From Sphaeroforma arctica JP610 (Eukaryota; Opisthokonta; Ichthyosporea; Ichthyophonida), in NCBI RefSeq assembly GCF_001186125.1, contig NW_014040414.1:11996-39920 (forward strand): 27,925 nucleotides of DNA. Direction: 5' to 3'. The notes under the pieces were generated by a model. The model searched no databases. It saw nothing but the letters and a program-made list of their open reading frames with translations, and was not told the origin of the DNA. Positions 1-10,126 of the stretch are shown in pieces. A program made the position numbers and the translations under genes. Every line of letters begins with the position of its first letter. The first letter of the stretch is position 1.

Positions 1-18
1 AAATTGATTTGTATCGAA

Positions 19-55
19 ATATATGCATATATATATATAGATATATATATATATA
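19..55. repeat. (AT)n microsatellite
   Basis: Nearly pure alternating A and T, interrupted by single G or C bases at about 25-26 and 40. It lies downstream of the tentative minus-strand gene at 109-512. No function is apparent. Confidence 0.8.
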
Positions 56-108
56 CCATATAGTCACGAGACAGATATGCTATGTGGATAATGTGAATAG
101 TAGCATAT

Positions 109-512
109 TTATGTTGACTCTATCAAAATCGCGCTCCCAGCGGCACAAATAATTTCGTTCTCCGAGTTCGGGTATTGCTAGTGAAGGTGTGTAACTGTGC
201 AGTTAGTTTACTGACCCATATCTGGTCATTCCAGACTACTTACTTATAGCTATGAATTTCACATACCGAACTCCGAGTAATCGTTTGTTCGAATTCAGCA
301 ATTCTTTCCTTGACATTCAGGCAGGTCTCCTCATCCGAAGAGGCTTCCTCTTCGTCCATCGCGGCTCTATGCTCAGCTACACTTTCTAAATGTCGTATTT
401 CTGCATTAATTTCTAGACTCCCTTTGTTACTTGTAGCTTCAATTAGTTCGTCGTCAATACGCTTTGAAGATAGCGTAGTGGGAACACAATTTTGTCTCTT
501 CCCGGCGGACAA
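109..512 (-). CDS. Tentative small acidic helical protein, 3' part of a gene
   Basis: I do not recognise this protein. An open stretch read from 512 down to 267 encodes about 82 residues rich in Glu, Asp and Ser, including a DEEEASSDEE run and heptad-like helix (EIRHLESVAEHR, VKERIAEFEQ) that could form a short coiled coil. It ends at a good minus-strand donor (GTATGT, + positions 266-261). A phase-compatible acceptor at 179-178 leads to a second exon, 177 to 109, adding 22 residues (YPNSENEIICAAG) before a TAA. No ATG lies in frame at the upstream end: the codon at 512 is TTG and a stop follows upstream near 540. A first exon therefore probably lies further upstream and was not found. The matching phase favours a real gene, but there is no homology support. 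Confidence 0.35.
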
Positions 513-1763
513 ACATACGAGGTATTTATAACTATATATTCATCATCGCAGTACCCCATCAGAAAGAAAAAAAATGGAATCAGCAGCGGTTCGGACTATC
601 GGTTCATCACAGTATTTTCATTTGTCATGGTTATCGCTGCTATGGGGCTGCATATTCTCTTTTTTCTTTTCTTTTTTTCAATGGCCAATGGGCGGCTTGT
701 CCTACAGGCCTGAGGGCAGGCTGAGGCCTACAGTCTACACTCTATAGTAGAGGCTCTATTAAATAGCTACACAGTAGCCCTTTTTTAATTGTTCTACTCG
801 TTATTTTTGTTCGCAACCTATCAGCATTCAGCGGACAGTTGGATGACCACTGATGAGTCATAGTCCCTCTGGGGTCCGGCCCCAGTCACAGTGGCCCAGT
901 CCGACTCCAGACTCCAGTGTCCATAGTCCACACTCTGCAGGCCGCAGGGTGCACACCCCAAGGGCCAAGGGCCCAATGAATATTGGGGCCCAATTTTTAA
1001 AAACGGTACAACACTCCACACAACAACAAGAGAGGTGTACTGTGGACTGTCAGTTCCAGAGTCCAGACTGCCAGTATACAAAAAGATTAAAAAAATACAT
1101 CCCATACAGCGTATAAAAAAGTCAACGTAAAACTACGCGTCATAAATTCATAAATTTATACGTACTTTTGCACAGAATTTACCGTATTATATTTAGCTAA
1201 AAAGAAACGTATACACTAGAGGCTGGTACATGATGTAGTATTTATTTTTTTGAAATACATGACCCGGGAACGAACCCAAGAGTCCAAGTCCCAAGACATT
1301 ATAACGCACGAAAACGTAGCACGCTTTATGCTAAACGCATTCACTTGAAAGCAGTGTTTACGATATACGGATTGAAGCCTGTATGTATGTATAAGTGTCT
1401 ATATCCAGATGACCGGCATAATATACCACCGGCACTTACTGTGTATGTGACTACATTTTATATTTATTTATAACCGCTATGTGTGTAAAAACCTCTGGGA
1501 ATCGGGCGGGACTACGGGAGTCAATGACATGACGTAAAAACTAAATATATATATTACTTTTACTTGGAAACCTACACAGGTGACAGGACATAATCCGATA
1601 AGAGGTCTGATATATTTATCATACTGGGGCGAACGGTTACATGTTAGCAGTGTCTCCGTAGTCCATATCTACTGTTGATACATTTGTGTTCGAGATCTTG
1701 TAAAATCTACAATTAAATCAAAGTACTGTCGACAAACAACTAGCGATCCTCAGATACAGAATT
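513..1763. other. Divergent intergenic region with a simple-sequence island
   Basis: No gene is supported here. The stretch separates the tentative minus-strand gene from the plus-strand C2CD3-like gene, so it should hold both promoters, but no clear TATA box or initiator can be assigned. Pyrimidine runs lie near 656-680. From about 840 to 1080 the sequence is GC-rich and made of a few recurring words (CCAGACTCC, CAGTG, GGGCCC). It includes an imperfect inverted repeat near 969-992 (GGGCCCAAT against ATTGGGGCCC). Confidence 0.6.
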
Positions 1764-4700
1764 ATGACCACTTTCACCGGTGGTGTACAGAGACCAACTC
1801 GTACACTTCCACCTGGTTGTAAGGGACCTGTTTGTGCATCGCTACACTTATCTGTTAGTAGACTAGTTTTAACCAAAGATGTAGGACCACGTACACTAAT
1901 ACCCGCTGCATGTGTACTTGTACATTGGTACGACGAGGAGAAGTATGCAGCTACTGAGACACCACTACGACTACTCCCTGTGTGTTCGTATGCAGCAAAG
2001 GAACGCACAGCTAGGTCAGCGAGTACAAATATAAAATCTATCCATCCTACTAACAGTTCGTCACCGGATCGTGTAAGCGCGTACAACCCTCTCCGCTACA
2101 CACATACCTACCAAATATTATGCAATACGGAAGGCTTTACGTCGTATTTGAGTAAGCATGGCGGTTGGGAGCTTAAGGTGAATGATCAGGTATCGGGGAA
2201 ACCGATTGGCGTTGTACGCATACCTGGACTGAGCACTTTAACAACCCTTTCGCCTCTGATAAAGCACTATGCTGTGCGTACTGCAGACCGTACTAAAGTG
2301 GGAGAACTCACGGTCGCATTGCACTATCAGCCGGTGTCCCCACCACGCACACGCAGAGCTCACAAGAAGCATACGAATAAGGATGATGGCAACGAAGTCG
2401 ACAATAGTGCACGCAGCAAGTCGGACGCAAACGATATTAGCCATAATACTGCGAAAGAGGATCTTGACAGTTCCGAGAATTGGAAAACGCCCGCGTGTGT
2501 AGCACGTGACGCCAGATATATAAAGTTCAGGGACCGGGACCGGTGGCGGATTTCGCCTATAGCTTCGTCGCAGACGCAGGATTCAGATAGTAGCGTGGAA
2601 CCAAACATAGATAGGAAAAATGACAAAGATAAGCACTCAAGAAATAGCGACAGAGCTCGAGAGGAAAGACCGAGAAGAAGTGGGCGTGAAGCACACAATG
2701 GGCGCACTGAGTCGACAATTCCCCACTTTGGGCCGTCGAGAGTATACAACAGCACATATGCACAACGGTCTCCACATACGCAGAGCTACTCACGACAGCA
2801 TCCACCCAATGTGCTGGACAATGACGATGGTCTGTTGAGAGATGTGTTAAAACACTTCCTGAGAAACAGCTGGCCCAGGAACGAGAGATCGGAGTACGAT
2901 GCGTATGGCTTAGGATCACATAGAGACGGCTATAACTACAAGCAATGTAATGATGATAAAGATACAGGAAAGAGTTATGGTTATGATAACCAACGAATGT
3001 CATCCCAGTTCACGTGTCGTAGACCTCCATACGAGCCGAATACAGGTACAGATATACACGGCAATGTATACGAGCGCTACAGATATCCTAGTCATGCAGG
3101 CAGTAGGGTCAGTCAGCAAGTTTGGGTAGGCTTTGGTCTGTGTAACCAGCCACGATGCACGTGTATGCACGACCTTCTGAAGACAAGTAAGGTGCGTGTG
3201 CACCTGGAAGACACTTTTGCCTACAGGACAGATGTATGCTTAGTCAAGCCGCTGATCTGTTTATTCCAGGTGGAACGGCACGAATTGGCTGCCTTAGCGG
3301 GTAGAGATGAAAATGTACTAATTCCTATCGTATTTACCAAGGAGGGCAGCAGCCGTGGTGGACGCAGCGACAGTGAAGGAGAAGTTGTGCGTAATATTGC
3401 GAAGACCAAGGAAAGAAGTAGTCAGACCGTGGGTGTAGCTAAAGTAGATATACTCGGGCTGTGCCAGTCTATGTGTGCACCCGGAGATGTAGATGCCACC
3501 CAGCCCACCACTTTATACAATGTACACTCGCCCAAATCCGGTAAGAGCAAGGCACGTATACATGTCTGCACTGCCGCGGGTTCGTATGCGCATGTGATGC
3601 GTGTGTTGTACCAGACGAGTGACGTGGCTTCATCAGATCCACAGACATCCTCGCACGCAAAGACCACTGGAGATAGTAATAGCACTGATGGGGGGTATAG
3701 TAAGGGTGCGCATACGTCTACCAGAAGCGATGGTATGGGCAGCGAGGAATCCCGCTGGGCACGACCGACGAATCAAACCGCGGGTAAACCCGGGATTGGA
3801 GATCCGGCAGTAAATGATCGCCAGTGTTCCAGGTGTGTTGCGCGTGATTGTTTGTGGTTTTAGTATGCGGAGCAGTATGTATAAGTATAGCGTGTAGGCG
3901 ATGTACACTGAATGTGCTGTTGTCATTGCACATTATAAGTATTTGAAAGTGCCACTTATATAGTATGTACAAACATGTTTGACGAATCCAAGGTGATGTC
4001 ATGCTGTGGCGATAAGTTTACTTGGGCTGCGATATAAACACTCCGACATACGTCAATGTATGACTTGTATCTGCCTGGCTAAGCAAACGATAATAACGCA
4101 TAGAATCGCTTGAAGTAGTCCTGATTTCCGTAATATTAGAGGGCTAAAATCATCTCGCACTGAAGCGACAACAGATAAGTACTTGAAAGTGTCACTTGTA
4201 TAATATGTGCAAACTTGTGTGGCGAATCTGTGGTGATGTCATTTCGTGCCGATATATTCACACGGGCTGCGATATAAACGCTTCAACATGACTTGTATCT
4301 CCTGGTTAGCCAATCGTTAGTATTGTATAGTATTTTTGCAGTAGTCTTGAATTCCGGGACATTAGAACGCTAAATCCATCTCACACTGAAGTGACAACGG
4401 AGAATGTCTTGTGTCATTCAGGATCGACACTTCCGTGCGTCTACGCTATTCGTTTCTAGGACTTTGCTGGTTTATACACGAATACGAATATGCCATTTGT
4501 TATCATAGACACTCACGTCACGTCATAATTCGGCCTGCAGCAATCCTTCCGTGTCCGGCGTTCGATTGGTAATCTCTGCAATCAGCCCCATCACCGGTGC
4601 CCCCTTAAATGCCAAAGCTTGTTTTGCATCTACAGACGAATACTTACTCAAGTACAGATTTCCCTTCACCAAAGATCATGAGGTTACCACCACGGGCCTC

Positions 4701-6238
4701 TCAGTGAGTGCCAATGATAGTTCAGCCGACGGGGGTGCACGGAAAGCCACTCCATTGATCCACATACACGCACACTCGATCGTGGTAACGGATGCACAGC
4801 TCAAGGACACGATGGTGAGTTTTAGTTTAGTGGCTATGCTGCTACTTATTCTTTTTTTATTTAAGTGGGTATAATACCATGCTGCTTTCTATGAGTGAAA
4901 CTCGCATCGGTCAATATACCTCATTCTTCCACAAATCGTGGCGCGTGAAAAAGAAGAGTTTTATTTTCGTATTTAACACCAACTATTCAATTGGAACAGT
5001 AAGGTCCGGGCAGATTTTCTATTGAAAATTTCGTTGTACTCGAAACAAACAATATGTTCTTTGGTACGTACACATACATGCGAGTTTTTCTAACTGCTTT
5101 ATACACCGTCATATTGATACATTTATAGGGACAAAGCTTAGTGTTCCGTATGTGGCGACGTCACTCCATTGACAACACTGGGTGTCAAGAAGACCATTTC
5201 ATCGGCTCTGTCATAGTCGATCTGTCAGGCCTGTCTCTTGGTATCGACGAAATTTCCGGTTGGTATAATCTTTGTGGCGAACATTGCCACGTCCTCGGCC
5301 AACTCAAGGTGTGTAGTTGTGGATTCTCAACTCTGAGCTCGCTTCTTCACTTCTTTCTTTTGATATTAGCCATGTGAATTGGCTGCACGTCAGATTTGCG
5401 CGATCACATATACTGGTCGTAGTTTGTGTTAATTGTTGTGAGTTGTCATTAGGTTGTTTGTGCCTCTGAACTACGACAAGTTTATTTTCATTTGGATATG
5501 CTCCGATCACAGTCTCATATAATTCACTCCTGTGCACACGCCAGATCCACTTCCATCCGCGATATACTTCGATGACACACCTATCCGTCCCTTCGAACCT
5601 ACAAACATCCGTTGCTGGCAACAACAGCATATCCAACCACCGCTACAGTCAATCCAATATACAAAATCAGTACAAAACACAAAACCAGCACAGCACACAT
5701 AGTCAACTGCCAAACACTGCCACATCATCAATCGATACACGGGCCGCCATGGGCGACTTTGATGTCGCCCCTCCGTCCTCCCTGTCGCACTTGTACGCCT
5801 CCATCTCGGTCAAGTCTGAGTCATTCTTGGCGCAGCAACTGCTTAATAATATGGACGATTTAGATAAGATGAACAAGGCACTGGTAGCTTTAGAATAAAT
5901 TTACATTGCCAACAAATGTAAAATAAATTTCAAACGGTTACCCATAAAACTCCCTGCCCTCCGCAGCACCATACACAATACGTGTACTGATATAGCATAC
6001 GGTCTCGTTTGGAGTGTCCTCAGTGGGTATCGATTGGATTATTTTCCTATTGGTGGGGCTGCACGCCAGTAACATCATTATATCTATTTAGATGCCACCT
6101 TATAATTCTCGTTCTAGTGATACAGTTGTGCGAGTCGACAAGGAAGTCATGGAAAGGATCAACAAATTCGTTCCTGAGCGAGCATTGAAAACAGACTTTA
6201 TCGATATCATGCTACAAGAAAGAAATGATCAACAGTAG
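1764..6238 (+). CDS. C2CD3-like C2-domain protein (centriole-associated family)
   Basis: Five exons: 1764-3832, 4541-4814, 5129-5308, 5545-5883 and 6092-6238. They give 1002 residues, with GT-AG junctions and consistent phases. Residues 15-192 match the N-terminal C2CD3 domain: LPP near 15, FTSYL, then PIGVVRIPGL and GELTVALHYQP. Residues 193-450 are an Arg/Ser/Asp-rich disordered linker. About 452-600 looks like a second C2 fold. About 690-850 is a third, with YLLKYRFPF, FIGSVIVDLSGLSL and GQLKIHFHP. An Asn/Gln/Ser-rich stretch and a conserved-looking helix (VKSESFLAQQLL) follow. Animal C2CD3 acts at the distal centriole in centriole elongation and ciliogenesis, but is more than twice as long. 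The ATG at 1764 sits just before the first conserved motif. Exon 1 also holds a possible in-frame 78-nt intron (3192-3269) that cannot be resolved from sequence. The last exon join (5883 to 6092) rests on phase and coding appearance. Confidence 0.8.
3935..4401. repeat. Decayed tandem duplication, about 240-bp unit, two copies
   Basis: Copy 1 spans 3935-4174 and copy 2 spans 4175-4401, both inside intron 1 of the C2CD3-like gene. Shared blocks in the same order include ATAAGTA.TTGAAAGTG, GGTGATGTCAT, GGGCTGCGATATAAAC, ATGACTTGTATCT and the closing CACTGAAG.GACAAC. Many substitutions and small indels separate the copies, so the duplication is old. Neither copy is open in a frame that fits the flanking exons. 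Confidence 0.85.
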
Positions 6239-6361
6239 AACCGCTCAGAATACGAAAATTGTCATTTAACTTCAATTTCTAAAACCTAAGACGAGGTACA
6301 AATGTAGCGCAATTGACCGAGCTCGTCGCGATATGATACAAACACTTCAAGATCGATTGTA

Positions 6362-7708
6362 TCAAATCTGTTCTCGTAAGTATAGTGCCACCGCCTCGGC
6401 CTGCTCGATGCCCACTCTCATCAGGAATGCCGAGCTTCTGCCGTAACTTTTGTTACCCAGCACAAAGAAGTTAGGTTCCGGCGTCAGCAAACTATCAATT
6501 CCTGGGGTAGCCTGTGTTAGACAGTCACCCGAAGCTCCCAGAAGCGTTGCAGCCAACGCCATCGGACCCTCAGTAGCGTAGCATGTGTGTACTTGAAGCT
6601 CGGAATGTATGGATAGATCCGGGCGCATGCCCACGTTGGACACGAGATAGTCTACATCTAGTTTGTGCACTGGTAGCCGCTCGGCTGTGGGATCGGTGGC
6701 GTCTATGGTCAGTGTGATTGTAGGCGTGCTACCATTGGTGCTCTCATTGAGGGTGGCATATGTGATGGTGCAATTGTCTATATGGGCTACCTTGTTCTCC
6801 ATCCCAGATCCATCCCCTTCGGGCTCCGGGTTTCTGCTTACTAATTCGTTAGCCATCTCACATAGCGCCGCTCTGTTCTGAAGTGCGTCCCCTTCGAGTA
6901 CCCGATACAACTGACCACTTTTACCGAGCACTCTCCTGGTAAGCCAGTATATCTGTTGCACAGTTGGCGAATCAATCAGATTTCGCACAGATGTGGCTGC
7001 AGAATACCCGGAACCTATCACAGCCACGCGCTTGCCCTTCACCTCGCCCACCTGTGGTATCAGTCTAGTGAAGAAGCTCCCACTGTCCTTATCCCGGGAC
7101 AATTGCTTCTCGCCGATTGCAGGCATCCCACCCTCACCAAACCATGAATAGTCAGATCGAGTGCCTGTACAATCAAGCACAGCGTCTACGTCTCTGAAAC
7201 AAAATTCATCACCCACAGATTCTTTCTTGCCGCCAAGAGGTATCCTCGTACATAATATATTAAACTTGCCCTTGGAACGTGCTTCCTTGCCCATGTCTCG
7301 CTTCAGTAGCCCAGATCGGCCCACTGATACCACCCGAGTCCGCAAGTGCAGCTGCACGTTATCGCACTTTACGAGTGCCTTCGCAACCGGTTCGAGATAC
7401 TGATCGATGTACTCTCCCCCTGTCACACACTTGTCACCATCATAACCTTCGGCGTCCTGTCCATCAGATCGTAGTACTTCTCGGGACGAAGTGGATGTGT
7501 TGTACTTCCAGGGCGAAAACAAACGCACATGCGGCCAATTTTGTCGGATGTTCGACGCGATTGTATCTCCGGCTTCGAGTATAATTATTTCGCTAATATT
7601 AGGCAGACTCCTCTGCAAAGCGCTGGCACACTCAATTCCAATTGGACCAGCTCCGAGAATTGCCACCCTCTGGGTATGCGTATCTGCGTTGGTCATACTT
7701 TTCGTCAT
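6362..7708 (-). CDS. FAD/NAD(P)-binding oxidoreductase, single exon
   Basis: This is an intact intronless frame of 448 residues from the ATG at 7708; a second ATG lies at 7696. It has two Rossmann dinucleotide motifs. GAGPIG at 19-24 should bind FAD, and VIGSGYSAA near 230 should bind NAD(P)H. Between and after them are HVRLFSPWKYN (about 61-71), a YLEP motif, DCTGTRS near 181 and a C-terminal LGNKSYGRSSAFL near 419. This motif order matches bacterial flavoprotein oxidoreductases related to pyridine-nucleotide-disulfide reductases and flavin monooxygenases. No redox CxxC is seen, so a thioredoxin-reductase role is unlikely, and the substrate is unknown. No targeting peptide or membrane segment is evident. 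It is tail to tail with the C2CD3-like gene, 123 bp away. The lack of introns, unlike its neighbours, suggests transfer or retroposition. A decayed partial copy lies at 10127-10690. Confidence 0.85.
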   Translation of the reverse strand: MTKSMTNADTHTQRVAILGAGPIGIECASALQRSLPNISEIIILEAGDTIASNIRQNWPHVRLFSPWKYNTSTSSREVLRSDGQDAEGYDGDKCVTGGEYIDQYLEPVAKALVKCDNVQLHLRTRVVSVGRSGLLKRDMGKEARSKGKFNILCTRIPLGGKKESVGDEFCFRDVDAVLDCTGTRSDYSWFGEGGMPAIGEKQLSRDKDSGSFFTRLIPQVGEVKGKRVAVIGSGYSAATSVRNLIDSPTVQQIYWLTRRVLGKSGQLYRVLEGDALQNRAALCEMANELVSRNPEPEGDGSGMENKVAHIDNCTITYATLNESTNGSTPTITLTIDATDPTAERLPVHKLDVDYLVSNVGMRPDLSIHSELQVHTCYATEGPMALAATLLGASGDCLTQATPGIDSLLTPEPNFFVLGNKSYGRSSAFLMRVGIEQAEAVALYLREQI

Positions 7709-8647
7709 CAACAGCTGCGAGTGGTACGAAAACAATATGAAAGATACTTGTGGTCAACCATAGTACACGAGTACATTCCATTCTATGCACACTTATTGTC
7801 CGTCTAAGTAGTATCGGAAGAAAAGGATATTTCGAATCTGGCTCGAGAAGGTGTTACATACATTTGAGATATGCGAGATATTACCGTACGCATCACATGT
7901 ACATATTTGGTACGACTTTACGAGAACAATTATTAACAAGACTGCGTTGACGGTATATGCGGATATGTACACCTAGACATTTACTTACATTCATAGAGGC
8001 AATTAAATATTGACGATTGTCTCGATACCTGGTACTGCGTAGGAATTTGTGATGTTTTAGTCAATTACTAGCAGAAGTATTGGATTGTATGCATATATGT
8101 TCGCAATGCCTATTGCTTATATACCCGTTTAACTGTTCTGCATGAAGCTGTATTTATTTCCAGAGTTGGCCTCTGCACTAGAGAAGTATAAATGGTTCTC
8201 GTTCATATCCTCTTCAGTACGGATGTGATGCACAAAAAACTTGGGACGAACTTCCAGACTCTTCCATGGCCCTCTGGATTTTGCCGTTGTGATTTTTTCT
8301 GTTGAGATTATGTACTTGTGAGAATGAGGCTATGATTTCAGATTTTATATAGATTTTCTTTGATGACACAAAATTGAAACTTACCTTTTCAAGAACATTC
8401 TGGACAGTGACCAGAGTGTACAGAGTACAGACCGTCTCCCTGCGGCCTGCGGCCCTGCGACCTTGCCTCTCGTCAAATTGAAATGACTGATGATCATGAC
8501 TTCATGTGAGTTGTCACTACTCGTTTTTGAGATTTGTTTCAGAAATACAGAGTTTCGGATTTTTATTCGCTGTCATACATGACAAACCAATACTTTAAAT
8601 ATATAAAATACTGAAAGAAATTTAACGGAAACGCATATTTATTCAAT
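7709..8647. other. 5' flank of the oxidoreductase gene, gene-free
   Basis: No gene is supported. It must contain the promoter of the minus-strand oxidoreductase, but no core element is clear. About 8005-8310 is the source or sister of a diverged copy near 10440-10690. Shared landmarks are GTCAATTACT, GTTCGCAATGC, CATATCCTCT and TGGCCCTCT.GATTTTG. A short GC-rich word-repeat patch lies at about 8400-8465. Confidence 0.6.
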
Positions 8648-8802
8648 TTTTAAAAATATTGTACAGTAAGTTGCACCACTGTTTGACTGTTTTCTATAAA
8701 AAAGAACTTTATGTAGCGCGGGTCTTTTAAAAATATTGTACAGTAAGTTGCACCACTGTTTGACTGTTTTCTATAAAAAAAGAACTTTATGTAGCGCGGG
8801 TC
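8648..8802. repeat. Recent tandem duplication, 77- and 78-bp units
   Basis: Copy 1 is 8648-8724 and copy 2 is 8725-8802. They are essentially identical except for one extra A in an A-run of the second copy, so the duplication is young or homogenised. Each unit runs from TTTTAAAAATATTG to GTAGCGCGGGTC. The surrounding AT-rich DNA (about 8615-9000) carries clustered AACGG, AAACCG and AAACGGTTT words on both strands. Confidence 0.92.
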
Positions 8803-10126
8803 TTTTGGCGCCGAATTTTGAATAAAGGAACGATACATGCACCCTATTAACCTATTTACACATATAATTACTGTATGGCTATACTTTTTTAATAAAACAA
8901 ATAACAAAAATTAAAAAGTTAAACAGAAACGCTTTTATAAAATATTTAAAAAACCGTTCTTCTGAAACCGTTTTAAACTTTTAAACGGGAAACGGTTTGA
9001 GATTGCGGTGAACAGTGAGCACTGATATCTGAGTGCCTGTGAGTCACAACTCACCAGTGATTTATCCCAAAAAAAAAAAGGTATAACTACAGACTACAGA
9101 GACACTGGTGCTGACTGGACAGTGGAGCCCTTGAGTGTGGAGTGCATACGGGACAGTGGACACGCACAGTCGCACAGTCACAGTGTCACCCACAAGAGGT
9201 CACAGTGTGTCTGCATTCTGCAACTCGGCAGTCTGCAGTCTGCACTGTATCTGAGACTGAGAGTCTGAAGTGTGAACTCTGGAGTATCAACTCTTGCACA
9301 AGAAGTCTAGACTGAGAACTCTCTGACTGTGTCAGTGTGACTGTCGGTCTGATTGTTTGTGTTTTTTTGGTGTTTTTAAAAATCAAAACAAAGAGTTGAA
9401 TCAAGAGACCTGAAAACAGTTGAAACTTCTTTGAGACTTTGAGTGGATTCGAGACTCTGCAATGTATTTATTTTTATTTTTAAACAAAAGAGTTTGTCAG
9501 TTCGAGACTTTATTTTTATTTTTTACATTTGTTTATATTATATTTTTACAAAATAAATAAACAAAAACACCTTTTGAATTTGTTGGAGAAGTCCATCAGT
9601 GGTCAGTATTTACAAATTAGATGCAGTACTGAATAGTGGATACTGTTCACTGTGATGACTGACGAGTGACGAGTGATAAGTGATCAGTGATCAGTCTGAT
9701 CAGTCTGATCAATCCGTGACTCCTTGTGGCATGTGTCGCACTGAGTGTCGGATTCTCTCCAGAACAAGTTCTGCATACTTTACTCTGAGAGCACAAAAGA
9801 CAAAATAGTCTTGCTTTTACATGCCAAGAAGTACTAGAACCTCAGGTGAGAGAGGTTATTTTTTTAAACCCAAAATGAGTAAAGTCTGTTAAAAACTATA
9901 AACTATTCAATATTTATAGGGTTTAGGGTTTACTGTATACAAATTACACATATGTAGCCTAAAAAGAACAAATTACAAAATGAAATGCGACTTCATCAAC
10001 ATAAATAAGGAATCTTTTTTTATGCTCTTGTTTTCTTCCTCACAAATATTTTATACAAAAATATTGTTTTGTGAGTAAAGAGTGGACATTAGCTTCCATT
10101 TCTATTGACTACCCAAAATAAAGTAT
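8803..10126. other. AT-rich and word-repeat spacer without a supported gene
   Basis: No coding region is supported. About 8930-9000 is AT-rich with an AAACCG/CGGTTT cluster. From 9000 to 9420 the sequence is built mainly from CAGTG, GACTC and CTGAG words, with further GTGATCAGT-type words at 9640-9715. Homopolymer-rich AT sequence follows. The short GGGTTTA pair at 9916-9932 is discussed under rejected items. Confidence 0.55.

Noticed and set aside
1255-1340. tRNA-like or SINE-like signal on the minus strand (GGTTCGTTCCC resembling a B box, TAGCATAAAGCG resembling an A box).
   Set aside because: The T-stem has a G-G mismatch, the acceptor stem cannot be closed, and no anticodon arm forms. 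I see no second copy in the window.
8650-8907. 85-codon minus-strand frame with an internal repeat.
   Set aside because: The protein repeat is just the 77/78-bp DNA duplication; no other coding sign.
9916-9932. Telomere-like GGGTTTA repeated twice.
   Set aside because: Two units are too few in AT-rich DNA to call an interstitial telomeric array.
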